Source of the DNA: Oscheius sp. JU75
Taxonomy: Eukaryota > Nematoda > Chromadorea > Rhabditida > Rhabditidae
DNA length: 64,000 nt
Assembly (NCBI GenBank): GCA_037178855.1
Contig: JASJZC010000006.1
Span: forward strand, 620,001-684,000
Reading direction: 5' to 3'
Part shown: positions 1 to 10,935 of the stretch, one piece after another
How positions within the stretch are numbered: position 1 is the stretch's first letter
Layout of the letters: each line of letters begins with the position of its first letter
The notes under the pieces: model-generated
What the model was told of the DNA's origin: nothing
Seen by the model: only the letters and a program-made list of their open reading frames with translations
Database searches by the model: none
Translations under genes and position numbers: made by a program

Positions 1-2163
1 TTACTCACAGCGATTCGAGGATCGTCCTCTCCTTTCAAGGAAGTTGTGTACAGGTTGAAGGCAGAAGTTGCAATGTTCTCACCCTGAACTGTCTCTCTAT
101 CTTTTTGTCCTGTCTCTCTGTCTCTGTCTGTCTCCCTGTCTCTCTGTTTCTGCTCTTACCTCTTCAGTCAGATGAAAGGCGGGCAAGCTCAATATCAGAA
201 GGACTGTGACGATTGTCATGATCCACACTCCCATTCCCACCACAATCCCTGGCTGACTCTGAAACTGAGATGCAGAGAAACAGAGAAACAACTGACCCCA
301 GCATTTCTGTAAGCAACATAGGCCAAGAAGCAGACGCTTGGAATAGCCAGGGAATAGAAACAGAAGACGCTAAAACTGTAGCAGTCTTCCAACTTGTTTC
401 TGGCCAAGACCAGGTGATGGTGATGGGTTTGAATCTCTTCTAAGTATTGTAGCTTGACCAGTGGGGGAGAGGACCTGTACTTCTAGAACTGGAACTGGAA
501 GACTCACCTAAAGTCCTTATCCATTCTCTTGCAAATGTTGGCTATGACGTAACGGATGTAGGTACAGCTAAAGAAGAAGTCCGTGCAGAAGATGGTGATT
601 CCACACTGGCAGATGAGGACCTGGGAAAGCTCCTTTGTTTCTTATGCTTTTGTTCCTTACGGTCTGAGAACTATGGTTCCTTGACCGTGACTTCTCTCTC
701 CTGTCTCTGTCAGAACACACTGTACACACTAGTATTCTCGACTATCTGATTACTCCTTTCTGTCCACTGGTACCAGAAATGTGACTCTTACTTGTACAAG
801 CAGTGTCCCCTGATCTGACTTGACTCCACTGATCGGCTACTCGCTTGTCCATCTTCTGACTACGTGGTTATACTGTCTTCTGACCGACCTTGACCACCAG
901 AGACAAGCTACCAGAAGTGTACTGTTACTTGTTTGACTACCAGTCCAATGTCCTCTGGTCCCATTATCTCCTGAACCCCACTGGCCGGTTGCAGGCTTGA
1001 CTACCTTTCTGACTACCTAGCTATTGACTACCAGACAACTTATCAGAAGTATCTCTCTCTCACTTTCTTGATTACCTCAGATCCCTTGACTACCTTTTCT
1101 AGACTTGCTGGTCGGTCTCTCTCTTGGCTACCCTCCGACTACCTGGTTGCTGTTCTTTGACTAACAGACAACTCGACCCTTTGTTACTGACCTTCTGGTA
1201 CTGACAAAGCGGTACATGACCACCTGGTTACAGTGTCCCGATCACATTTTTCTCTTACTATAGTGTCTCTCTGTGTGATTACCTGAAATCCCTCATCTCT
1301 AGATCGCTGCTATCCTATGTATGATTACTCCTGAATAGCTACTACTGTCCCATTTGCTTGACTACCTGGCTGAACCGTGTCATTTGACCCACCACATATA
1401 CTTCCAGCGGAAGAAACCACAAGCTCCTGACTATCAATGGCGGCATCCAAGGAGCTTTTCCAGTGAACAGTCCCAGTTTCCAAGTAGCATCTAAGAGACC
1501 CACTGTGACAGAGAGAGTCACATTGATGAGTATGAGTCGGTTTGTCATCCTCTTGGCTCTTTCCAGTGGCAAAAGAGAGTCGTCCCCTTCCATGGCCAGA
1601 TCTATTTGCTGGAATGGGGGTGTTAGAAGAGAGACAGCTAGCACTGACCTCCAGAAAAATGTTCCGTTTCCTGTGTACTCTTGTGAACATGAGGGTCCCG
1701 TTGAGACCGGCTACTATGAAGACAAATCTGGTCAGGGAGAGTACAACTCTCGGGTCGAACATGATTTCAGAGGGCGAGAAGTGATTGTGTTCGGTAGGCA
1801 GTAAAGTAATTTGGGTGCTTCTTCTGACAGCTGTGGCTAGCATAACGAACAGAACTAATCGTCTGTACCAGTTTAGCAGTCGGTCGTCGGCTCTGGAAGT
1901 GTAGAAAGAGAGCTATAGAGTTAGAGAGACAGAGACATAGAGAGACAAGTAGACAGTAAGGCAGAGAGGCAGAGAGATAGTGAGAGAGAAACCGGATGAG
2001 AGAGATGGAGAACCTACCTCTCATAAAAACCCAGCAAAGCCTGATAGAGGACAAAATTCCGACGGATCCTTGTGGTAAAGGTACAGGAGTTGGTGAAGGC
2101 TATCTTTGTCTCCTGGCCCTCTGCCAAAGAAACTTCCTCTGTTTTGGGGGCAGTCCCATTCAT
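1..2163 (-). CDS. Multi-pass membrane (receptor-like) protein, 3' end outside window
   Basis: Unrecognised hydrophobic protein, possibly a chemoreceptor. The start ATG is at 2163, with a TTTTTCAG acceptor about 34 bases upstream. Exons fit at 2163-2018, 1893-1649, 1608-1366, 620-508, about 258-161 and about 86-9; a GTGAGT donor at about 8-1 shows that it continues leftwards. Exon 1 is hydrophilic (starts MNGTAPKTEE). Exons 2-3 carry hydrophobic stretches (RLVLFVMLATA, LTRFVFIVAGLNGTLMF, ILINVTLSVTVGLLDATW). Exon 4 has a Cys-rich segment (LICQCGITIFCTDFF) and exon 5 a clear TM (VWIMTIVTVLLILSLPAF). The architecture resembles gustatory-type or nematode 7TM receptors, but I see no diagnostic motif. 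The intron at 1365-621 is filled with a degenerate repeat. The exon 5 acceptor is the least certain junction. Confidence 0.6.
640..1365 (-). repeat. Degenerate tandem GGTAGTCAAG repeat filling an intron
   Basis: Most of this intron is irregular copies of a decamer that reads GGTAGTCAAG on the gene's sense strand (CTTGACTACC on the + strand), spaced by about 10-30 variable bases. The donor itself (CAG|GTAGTCAAG) is a unit of the repeat. The same unit fills an intron at 41417-41899. Confidence 0.7.
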
Positions 2164-2835
2164 TTGAACTTCCTGATGCTCACTAATCGCAGTTTTCAGC
2201 TGAAAAATTAAATATGAAAATGCCGCGGTGAAGTATAGCAGCCGATGGTTGTAAATCAGTATTGATTAGCCAGCAAAGGATCTAGCTGTATGTTTAGATT
2301 GCTTCGTTTTGAAAAAGCGGGAAAGAAAAAATTTGATACTGTTTGGTTCCAATTTACGAGCCTCAAAATGCAAAAAAGTGCTGTTTAGTAAGGACGCCTG
2401 GAAATAAAGACTGGAGCGATAAAGGTTTCAATTAAGGGCTAGTTGTTTGCTCTCATTTGAGTAGGTCAAATAGGGCCTGGGTAGCGGGGAGCAAGAATAG
2501 ATTTCGGGGTTGAGATAGACAACAGAGAGTGAGTAAGAAGACATCTGGTTCTCGTTAGGAGCACGAGGCGCTAATTGAAGGGAGTTATTGAACTAGGTGG
2601 GCGATCCAGAGGGAAACCTGTCTATCTGTCTCTATATCTCTCTGTCTCTCTGCTTCTCTTTATCTCTGTCTTTCTGTCTCTTTGTCGCCTCGGTAGAACC
2701 TCTCATCTCTTCGAGAACTTTGTTAATTGTTGGAACAAACACTGTTTGGAAGAGTAATTAAAGTTTGCGCTATTTAAAAGAGGATTTTTCTAAAAGTCCC
2801 AAAGTATTCGAAGCCATACAGTTCGTTCGTCCACC

Positions 2836-3663
2836 ATGGAAGGTGCCACTAGCAGCAGCAACAAGCTGACAACTGAAGATACCAAACCATTGATGTCGAT
2901 GTGCTTCCAGAAGTCCAAGTCCTTCGATCAAATCGTTAACCTTCCGATCCGTGGACAATTCCTCTTCCACGAGGACGATATTCTTATCTCGGAGAGCCTC
3001 TTCTGTTACTGGAAGAAGAAGAAGCTGTTCTTCTCGACTCGCGGCCACGGATCCTACAGAGAGCTGGCGGTCACCTATGATGGACATCTCATCTGCTACA
3101 CGGACAGGGCTGTGGGCTACGTACTCGCAATCGACGAGGCCATCTCGGTCAGAAGTGCACCTGCTCAAGCCTTCTACGGACGAGTGAGTTCTGTCTCTGT
3201 CTCTGTCTCTAACCTTTCCACCGGCATCATTCAGAATCGCGTCGTCCTGACACTGAAGTTCAACTTCGGTTCCTTCTACATATACGCTTCCAACACTCGG
3301 GCCTACGAATGGATGTCCGTCCTTCAACGAATCAACGTCGGCCTCAAGAGAAGTAACCCCTCAGACTGCTCAACCAAAAGCAACGACTCGCGACGTGTCA
3401 ACTTTCAGCCCTCCATGGTCACGCTCTGGGAGGAGAGCTCTCTCCGAGTAACGGAACTTTCTGTCCTGGACTCGGAGACGGCCGCGACTCTCGAAGATGA
3501 GGAGAAGGAGATGATAATGAGCAAGGACGAACAGGTGGGACAGTTTGTGGTAGCTGTCCGCGACAGGATAGAACGCAAGTCCAAGAAGATCTTCGAAAAG
3601 AAAAAGAAATTCCGCATACCGGACGGATTCGTTCAATACACAAAAACCAGGTACGAACACTGA
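2836..3663 (+). CDS. PH-like domain protein, hypothetical
   Basis: Two exons, 2836-3183 and 3235-3663, give 258 aa. The start is the ATG in CCACCATGG. After a polar N-terminus, residues about 55-150 look like a pleckstrin-homology-type fold: strands around KKKKLFFSTRGHGSYREL and GHLICYTDRAVGYVLAIDE, then RVVLTLKFNFGSFYIYA, ending in an amphipathic helix with a central Trp (RAYEWMSVLQRINVGL). The C-terminus is acidic and then strongly basic (KSKKIFEKKKKFRI), which could bind membranes or nuclear factors. The 51-base intron (GTGAGT...TTCAG) is a multiple of three without a stop, so retention would only insert 17 residues. A polyadenylation signal AATAAA lies about 5 bases after the stop. No specific homologue recognised; the PH assignment is inference. 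Confidence 0.6.
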   Translation: MEGATSSSNKLTTEDTKPLMSMCFQKSKSFDQIVNLPIRGQFLFHEDDILISESLFCYWKKKKLFFSTRGHGSYRELAVTYDGHLICYTDRAVGYVLAIDEAISVRSAPAQAFYGRVSSVSVSVSNLSTGIIQNRVVLTLKFNFGSFYIYASNTRAYEWMSVLQRINVGLKRSNPSDCSTKSNDSRRVNFQPSMVTLWEESSLRVTELSVLDSETAATLEDEEKEMIMSKDEQVGQFVVAVRDRIERKSKKIFEKKKKFRIPDGFVQYTKTRYEH

Positions 3664-3717
3664 ATACTAATAAATTGATGCAGTAAGTCAACTGAGATGA
3701 GTTTATTGGGTGCGCTC

Positions 3718-4040
3718 TTAGTGGGATGGGACAGTTCCATTTGGGGGAGGGGGAGGCAAATGACCTTCAGACGTTGTACCATTCTCAGATTTGTGTCCAG
3801 TGAAAATTTCGGATATCTTGTGTCCGGCGTTTACGGCTCCGTTCTTGACTGAAAGACGGTCTTTTTTTTCTCTCTCTCTCACTTCCACTCACCTTGAGTA
3901 AAGACTTTGGAGAAGAAACCTCCTTCACCAGTGGTCCCATTCCCAGAAGGGGCTCCGGTCACGGCATCATCATGTCCATGGTGCTCTTCTGCACAAATAG
4001 CCAAGGCCAAGACGGCGAAAAGTACTACCAGTGAGCGCAT
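3718..4040 (-). CDS. Small secreted peptide, His/Gly/Pro-rich
   Basis: Two exons (4040-3893 and 3848-3718; 44-bp intron GTGAGT...TTTCAG) encode 92 aa. The N-terminus is a textbook signal peptide (MRSLVVLFAVLALAICA, cleavage likely after ICA). The mature peptide begins EEHHGHDDAVTG, has several NGT N-glycosylation sequons and ends in a proline-rich tail (PPPPPNGTVPSH). It shares no recognisable domain and is probably an extracellular nematode-specific peptide. An AATAAA on the minus strand lies about 15 bases past the stop, and the gene converges on the PH-like gene within about 60 bases. Confidence 0.75.
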
Positions 4041-4443
4041 TTTCAAATGAGTGATGAGATCGGGGGAATGTTAGTAGGCGGATGTATTGCGGTCAATTTT
4101 AATAGGAGGAAAACGGGGAAACGAAGCGGATCTAATTGGGGACCGGATTTTGGGAATATGGTCGGATTGGGGTGGATTACTTGAGTCAGTGAAAATAGTT
4201 AGGCTTTGGAAGATTCGCGAATTGGGTATGTTAAGACAAAGATCGGAAAGAAGAGAGACAGGGACAGAAATTCCATTTCGCTAACCGACGCCTCAACTTG
4301 CTCCTTATCACTCACTGTTGACTGCTCTATGTGACGAGGCCGTTATAAAACCCACTGCTCCCATTCTTATCTTTTCGAAAAATCTATCAGCCGGTACCGC
4401 TTCCCGACAATCCTTTGAACATTATTCTAAGAAGCTAGCCACA

Positions 4444-5571
4444 ATGGACAAGTGTTGCGGCTACCGCCAGGATAACAACACCTACTTTCGGAAATGGCAT
4501 ATTACTGTAGGTTATCTCTTTTCCGAACAGGATGTGACTATTTCAGAAAGCAATCTATATAGCCTGTGGTTTGATGGCAGCCACACAGCTCTTTGTGACC
4601 ATCTCATACCTCGGATTCCATGTATGGTAGAATTTTTTTTTCGAATGCAGTCGACCAATTCTATCAGGTTTTGGTTCATAACACTCGGATTTATCATAGC
4701 AGCCAATGTTTGCTTCATATACGCTTTGAGGAGTCAAAATGCGCAGCTGATTAAAATTATGATCGTTTATCAGGTAGGGTAAGGGAAGAGAGAATGAGAG
4801 AGACAGAGAGACAGATAAACAGAGAGATAGAGAGACAAAGAAACAACTTATGATCCTTCAGGCACTTTTTGCCCTGGTATACATGGGTTCCACGATCAAC
4901 ACGATCATCAACATTATAGATCCAATAGGATGGGGCTACACTCACTGTACAGTCACTGAAGACAAAAAGGGAAATGTTCGCACATACTGCAGAAACAGTA
5001 AGTTTAGTAGATAGTGACAGGGACAGTGACTGTCTTCAGGTATCCGAGTCCGGTCGATCATCTTCTTCCCTCTGTACTTTTTCTTCACCATAGTCAACAT
5101 TTGGTGCTTTTTCGTGCTCTGGAACTACTACAAGTACATGACCGGGAGCAATAACAGGCAGCCTGGCTATACCCGAAGGCCTATGCCAAGTACTGAGGCT
5201 TCCAGACAGACAACGGTACCTCCGCCTCCTGTTCCCAGTCAACCGACACCAACTACTGGTACGGCGATGACTCCTAGCACTGTACCACCTCCGGAAACTT
5301 ACAGTCCCTATTCTGGGTGAGTATGGGGAGACAGAGACAGAGAGACTGGAGAGTTTTCAGAGCTAGAACCGTCTACACGACTGACGCCTCTCAAGCATAC
5401 AACAATCCAGCTGTGCCTACTTTTGGAGAGTACTCTTCTCAACAGAAAGGCTATAACATTCCCCAGCAGCCACCACAGCTGGCCGCCCCCGAACCGTCAC
5501 CTTTCAACCCGAACTGGGACTCTGTCCCTCCATATAACCCTGCAAACAATCAGAACCTCAACAAGTGGTAG
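4444..5571 (+). CDS. Four-transmembrane protein with Pro/Gln/Thr-rich tail
   Basis: Six exons (4444-4506, 4547-4626, 4668-4773, 4862-4997, 5040-5316, 5361-5571) join in phase to 290 aa. The N-terminus MDKCCGYRQD precedes TM1 (KAIYIACGLMAATQLFVTI), TM2 (FWFITLGFIIAANVCFIYAL), TM3 (IKIMIVYQALFALVYMGSTI) and TM4 (IFFPLYFFFTIVNIWCFFVL). Between TM3 and TM4 a short loop carries two cysteines (HCTVTEDKKGNVRTYCRN), probably extracellular and disulphide-bonded. The tail of about 130 residues is rich in Pro, Thr, Gln and Asn (PPPPVPSQPTPTTG; QQPPQLAAPEPSPFNPNW) and presumably cytosolic. The topology resembles nematode tetraspan families of unknown function; I cannot name the family with certainty. The fourth intron (4774-4861) holds an AGAGACAG tract. 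Confidence 0.7.
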
Positions 5572-5681
5572 ACTAATCAGTTTTTTGAGTAAAGACTATG
5601 TACCTCGTTTTGGACTCAAGCCAAAAATGCCAATGTAAGACGTTGTGGCATCAGTCTCGGCCCCAAAAAGTGGGTTTTCAG

Positions 5682-5895
5682 GTGTCACTCCCGTACCATC
5701 TCTAGTCGTCCAATCCCATATATACCGGGTGCAGCGCCTTCAAGTCAGCTTTCGGGCTCAAGTGATCGTACCAGCGGCATCCCTAGATCATGATCGTTGT
5801 AGAATGAGTTTACCGAAGTAGCTTCGAGAATGGTCTAGGGAGAAATACTGCTTTTTGCAAGGGAATAGGGCTCTGGCTTGGCTTTTGTCAGGCTG
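5682..5895. repeat. Dispersed ~210-bp repeat, copy 1
   Basis: About 100-300 bases past the four-TM gene lies a segment matching 51606-51812 over its whole length at roughly 85% by eye. Shared blocks include CCATATATACCG, CAAGTGATCGTACCAGCGG, GAGTTTACCGAAGTAGCTTC and TACTGCTTTTTGC. No terminal inverted repeat and no ORF are evident. Confidence 0.75.
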
Positions 5896-6267
5896 ATGCC
5901 CTTTGTTCTTTGAGACCACTGTATACAAGAATACAAGAGCATTCCTCTTTGGAAATTCTATATCGCAACCCACGACAAACATCTTTCTATCTGTCTCACT
6001 CTCTCTGTATCACGTTGCAGTCAGTTAGACTCGGATTAGATTTTGAAAACGCTACGAAAGCAGCAGAGTGACTTTTACTGCAAGTAGCAAATAAAGTCAA
6101 AAGATAAACTGATTGACAAGAAAGGCAACAAAGATGCGATGTGAACCAACATACAAAGGCACAATATGAAAACACCGAAGATTGACACGTTGTGAAAAAG
6201 AAGGTATAGTAAAGCATGTGAGACAGAGACCGACAGTTATACTGGAGAATCAAACAGGTTACCAGTA

Positions 6268-8988
6268 CTACATAGAGTACATGGACTCATGCAGTGAGTC
6301 AATTTCCCAACAGACCGGATTCTTTGGATTAGTCTGATACGAATATCCTTGGCCAATCATACGAAACCACAGCTTGAGCTCTCTACCACGGAACTCTGTT
6401 AGCTCCCTGTTTCTGTCCTGGCAGACATCCACCAGTCTTTGACGGTTTACCGTCATCTGAAGTCGATGCTGGAAAAGGCAGAAGTAGAAACTTACAAATC
6501 CAAGGAAGACATGTCCGATATCCATGGTCGGCTGCATGTCGAAGGGGACAAGGATGGAGACGGCGATCTGGGAACAATGATTCCTTTGGCAGACAGAGAA
6601 ACATACTTGAACATCGACATTGCTCCTTCTGACATCGTACAGCTGCTCCCTCACCCTTGTCATGATCGTAATTGGCAGCACCAATTGGTTGTACTGTTGG
6701 CCGATTTTGTATGTCACAAAGTCTCCAAGCTGAAACGAATTTTATAGTTTGAACCACACCCCGAATCACATCCAATTTGTAGCGGTCTCTGTCTTCAACA
6801 GTGACCATCAGTGTATCGTAGGACCATACGTAAAATGTGTCTTTCTCTTTTTTTTGTACGAGTCCGACGAAGGTTTGGCTTTCTTTTACCTTATCGAGCA
6901 TGGTTCGCTGCAAGGAGTCATTGAAAAATGAAATTTTCGAAACTCACAGTAGGCTGCTTATGATTGGGTGAGATCCACAACTGCTGAGCCAAAAGCTGAT
7001 GGTCGCGCATCCAAGGCTAAAATCTTTATCAAATCTCTCTCTCTCTCTCTCTCTCTTCTTGTTTCTCTGTCTCTTTCTCTCACATTCTTTCTGTTTACCA
7101 ATCTCTCTGTCATTCTGTCTCCTTGTCCCTCTATTATTTCTCTGTATTTCTGTTTTCTTGTCTCTATGGCTTTTTGGAGTACTTACAGTTGCGGCAGATT
7201 TACATTGATCTTCCATGTGAGCCTCTGACAGAACTGTCTTTACTTCTCTTCGGAGAAAGTTCTTCGGATCCTCTTTGGGGTTCTGGAGGTAGTTGTCCAA
7301 GGAGAAGGAGATCTCGGCTGTTATCTTGTAGACAGTCTCCTCTTCAGCCCTCCTGAGACAATTCAAAGGATCTGCGACCGCCTGAACACGTTCTTAAAGA
7401 TACAGACACGAAGAAAAACTGACATGAATTTCCGGTGACCAGAGAGTTTCCGGATGGCGCGGCTCGGCCTGCCACTCACCGTCGGGACCGCGAACATGCT
7501 GTTGGCCAATCGGATAGAGTTCCAAGTTTCGAGTCACGATAAAGACGGTGGCCTCAAAAGAGATGAATCAGCGAAAAAACACGATTTTACCTCTATCGGA
7601 CCGTGTCCTTTGACAGGAAAAGGATCAGATTTGGACGGCTTGACGTCGTTCATATCGAAGTAGGAATTCTCCTGACTTCCGTAAAAATTGCAATACAAAT
7701 TTAACAAACCTTACACCAAAATGAGAGCCATTTTCCGAGCATCTTTTCGGTGATGTGCGCCGGTCGACAGACGATGCGTACCTCTCCTTGGTACAGAATG
7801 GCGAGCGTCTCTTCGTGGACGTCCAAGACCAAAGCATACTTGATCTCGTGTGTAATCCACGGCTTTTTGTTCTTCTTCACGAAAGTCTCGTACATATCGT
7901 CTAGAATACGACTGGGGTATCAAGATATTCTAAAATGGGACGAGAACAAATTTGAAAGCATGGCGTGCGAGGGAAAATACCCAATGGCACCAGTATAATC
8001 AGCGAGAGTCGTGTTCCTTGGCCATCAAGATCACTAGGAAGATTGCAGTTCATGGGAACATTGAGCGTTTCCCACACATCATTTTGGCCAGGAACCATGC
8101 AGCTGCTTTCAGAATCTTCTCGACTGGGAAGTTTGGAGACCGGATAGGGACCAGGATGGCGAGAGTCGGTTGTCAGGTTGACGTCGGCGCTGGCTGGCTT
8201 TCTTGTATCCACAGAGTGCTTGAGTCGCCAATTCTCTCCATCGATTGTCCAGGGAAATTCGCAATCTCGTGTCCAGGAGCCAGAACGTACGCGATTGATG
8301 TCGTGCGGGTCGACGTGAGTAGCTTTTAATCTCCCAGAAGAGCTTTGAAGTTGGAAATTTGAAGTTGATTTTGATTCTTCCAGATAGTTTCTTGCCATCT
8401 TTAAGTCCAGACTATGTCTGACCTTAAGGTTGTTCATACCAATCTGATTTGTTTTCTAAATTCATTATACGCAAAGTGAATGAAAATGAATTACTTGGAG
8501 AAAGCGAGCAAGTCGTGGGTTATCTTCGTAAGTGTTCCGCCGCCAAAAACAGAACCATCGTTCCAAGCAACGAGCAGTCCGCTTTTTGGCGATTTCGAAG
8601 TGGCAGCCACCACGAAGACTTTCTCATCCTTCTTCTCCTCACGGTTCGGAACGTTCGTACGGGTAGATCGCAGGCGATAGAGTTCATCTTTTAGACGGTA
8701 AGCCGTCAAAAACAGTTCATCTCGACCAACTGCATTATTCTGTTGTGCCGCTGCCTATTTTTGCCATCATGTCAAGCAAGTTGCGGGTTTTTGGCCCCGA
8801 TCTCCTCCAGTCGATTGACGACGGTCTTTTCCCAGTGCGGAAGCGGATACTTGAAAATATTGTACAGAACAGAAAGTTCACTAACCATTTTATATCCGGC
8901 CTTCTCCAACTTTGAGTTGCGGTTGATGGCGTTCTGCCAAGCCTGGATTATGCGATCGTGGCAGGAAAGGCCCTGAGCTCGTTCTCTG
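6268..8988 (-). CDS. Large multi-exon protein, family unrecognised
   Basis: About 13 exons can be linked in phase from roughly 8988 to the TAG at 6268-6270; the true 5' end is unresolved and may lie beyond 9000. Pieces in order: a helical N-terminal region (DRIIQAWQNAINRNSKLEK; RDELFLTAYRLKDELYRLRS); a short beta-rich stretch (KVFVVAATSKSPKSGLLVAW); a disordered linker (about 8410-8000); a compact domain (KYALVLDVHEETLAILYQGE, HITEKMLGKWLSFWCK) whose alternating strands suggest a Tudor-like or SH3-like barrel; two further beta segments (ATVFIVTRNLELYPIGQQ; FVGLVQKKEKDTFYVWSY); and a C-terminal region ending ESMYSM. One intron (8740-8777, 38 bp) reads as GC-AG. The linker-to-barrel junction has two possible donors. 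The overall look (barrels, linkers, helices) recalls nematode RNA-silencing scaffold proteins, but that is only an impression. No function assigned. Confidence 0.5.
6990..7160. repeat. TCTCTG microsatellite tract in an intron
   Basis: A (TC)n/TCTCTG-rich tract fills one intron of the unrecognised minus-strand gene. It is one of many such tracts in short introns at 0-17 kb and 43-60 kb. Confidence 0.8.
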
Positions 8989-9029
8989 CAAGTATGATTG
9001 CACCAAGTCTTTTTCGCCTATGATGTCTA

Positions 9030-9424
9030 CCTCAACCTTCACCACCATCCAATGGATACGATCAGGGTCCCGGTGGTTACCGTCCATCTCCCCCAGCTCC
9101 CACGTACCCTCCCGGTCAACCCGGTTACGGTATGGGACCATCTCAGCCCATGTAACCTCCCAATCAGCCTTCTCCTCCTCAACCACCTATCTATCCTCCG
9201 TCTTCTGGTTATGCTCAGCCTCCTGCCCCGATGTACCCTTTCATTCAGCTAGGAGCTTGTCAACCAATGTACCCTCCCTCTCAATCCTCTTACCCTACCC
9301 CGAGTGGTGGCTATGTGATAGCTCCGGGCTCTGGAGGACCTTCTCATCCCCAACCACCTCCAGCCAGTGGCTATGTCATGTCTACTGGTCCATCTATGGG
9401 TGGACAGTCTATAGTAGGATTATG
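9030..9424 (+). pseudogene. Pro/Gly/Tyr/Gln-rich coding remnant with in-frame stop
   Basis: One frame reads a low-complexity protein of the type found in N-terminal arms of annexin A7/A11 or penta-EF-hand proteins: GYDQGPGGYRPSPPAP, PTYPPGQPGYGMGPSQPM, then a TAA where PPNQPSPPQPPIYPPSSGYA follows, and finally SGYVMSTGPSMGGQSIVGL and TGA. A single base change probably made the TAA (positions about 9150-9152). No folded domain follows; AATAAA is at about 9553. The region overlaps, on the opposite strand, the place where the 5' end of the unrecognised minus-strand gene should lie. Most likely a truncated pseudogene; an expressed two-part gene cannot be excluded. Confidence 0.45.
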
Positions 9425-9754
9425 AAGACATTATAGATAGAGAAAAATGGTTTTCAGACGCAGAACTTTGGAGACTTCCGACTGAGAAGAAGGATGCACA
9501 GAGCGTGAGAAGAGTGACGAGGATCGATGCGATATAGAGAGATCTCTTCACTAAATAAAGTTTTGACCTATCACACCATCATCTAGTTCAAAATGCCCAA
9601 AAGTCTCTGTGTGTCTGAAGACTTAATTGCCAATTTGTTACTGTTACTTTACTTTTTGCAAGTGAAATTAAATTCGAGCCAGTTTGGAAGATGCGTCATT
9701 AGGAGAACACTGCTCCTGTCAGGGTAGCTTAAGGGCATTAGCCAAACTTGTCTC

Positions 9755-9870
9755 TTCAAAAGAGCCCATAACTCTACCGATTCAACACATAACACCATCG
9801 AATCAGCCCATAAAAAGGCCAAATCTCTTTAAAAGAGCCTATAACACCAACGATTCAGCCCATAACATGT
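9755..9870. repeat. Short direct repeats, ~37 bp
   Basis: A unit AAAAGAGCCCATAAC followed by CCGATTCAACACATAACA recurs about 70 bases later with few changes, with a half unit (CGAATCAGCCCATAA) between. No coding potential. Confidence 0.5.
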
Positions 9871-10547
9871 CTTTCTATATTTCTGTCTTTACATACCTAG
9901 TTCAGCTCTAAACATATGATCCCAGGGCAAAACTGTCTATATTGATACTATTGACTCGGTGGAGCCGATCTTCTTGAAAATCCTGGTTTTGGTTCTCCGT
10001 CTCTGTTACGAGGAGAAAAGATCAAGAAGTGGGTCATCTGAAATTACTGATTAATAGTTTCCAGACCAATCCACGCTATCTGTTAAAGGGACACTGACAT
10101 TGCGGGTGTATGGGTGTCCTGGGGAACGCATTTTTGATTTTAAATTTTGTGCGAAGATTTCAAAAATCTTGGATTTTAATTTCTTTCCGCATTTTTCGAC
10201 TGTTTTGATTAATTAACTGTGATTTAATTGAAATTTAATTTTTAATTTGGCAGCCTCTGTAAGAATGTGGAGCTCGTTTGGGTTTGTGGTTCTGTCAGGT
10301 TGCCTGTCCAAAAATGACATGTCCTGTCAAGAGTTGACAAGTCCAATCTACTATGTTCAAGCCAACATTAACTGTGTTCCTGTTGTGACTGTTAGTTCGA
10401 CAGGTAGACAGTGATGTGGGTACGGAGACGGATTGGCTGGGCAAATTGACAGAGACAGGACGACTGAGACTGGTATAACTGAGCATGTAGCAATTGACAC
10501 TATACAGGGTGCACCAAAATTATAGCAACTCAGAAAAACCATCGTAT
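9871..10547. other. Non-coding interval
   Basis: AT-rich without a supportable ORF. At about 10501-10530 the sequence TATACAGGGTGCACCAAAAT resembles the terminal inverted repeat of mariner-like elements; the partner terminus was not found. Confidence 0.5.
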
Positions 10548-10559
10548 CTAACCATCGTA

Positions 10560-10935
10560 GATAGAAAGGCAGAGAGACAGAGTCTGCAATTTCAGAGTTT
10601 CAGACAGATCAGTCACGTCAAAACATCGACTCCTATTGTACACGGAGAAGCAGGGCATTGCTATGGTATGTATTAGAAAAAAAGGTTTCTTTTTGCCTGA
10701 AAAGACATACAAACATTGTCTGAAAAGCGATGGTATATAGGTCTGAAGGTTATTCAACTGTTTTGCCTGATTGCTCCCCCTTTCAGGAACCCACCGACTT
10801 CCGTGATTTCTTTCCTGTCCCTCGACGAGCAGCTGTCGATCTCTTGATTAAACAGTAGGAATGGCCTGTGCTGAAGGAATTTATCAGTCAAGAATCTCAA
10901 GACGTTCAACAGGCCTTTGAAGTTTTAAAGAAAAG
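10560..10935 (+). repeat. Duplicated 5' segment of the ankyrin gene, copy 1
   Basis: This block, containing the end of one exon, an intron (donor GTATGT, acceptor CTTTCAG) and the start of the next exon, matches 60105-60467. Compared with that copy it has an 8-base net deletion near 10648 that shifts the frame, and a TAG just upstream of the ankyrin reading frame. Confidence 0.7.

Noticed and set aside
8491-8709. Natural gene end at TAA after LLAFSK with a new gene starting at ATG 8437
   Set aside because: An AA|GTAATT donor and GGTCAG acceptor join the two parts in phase, so a single gene is more economical; the split remains possible.
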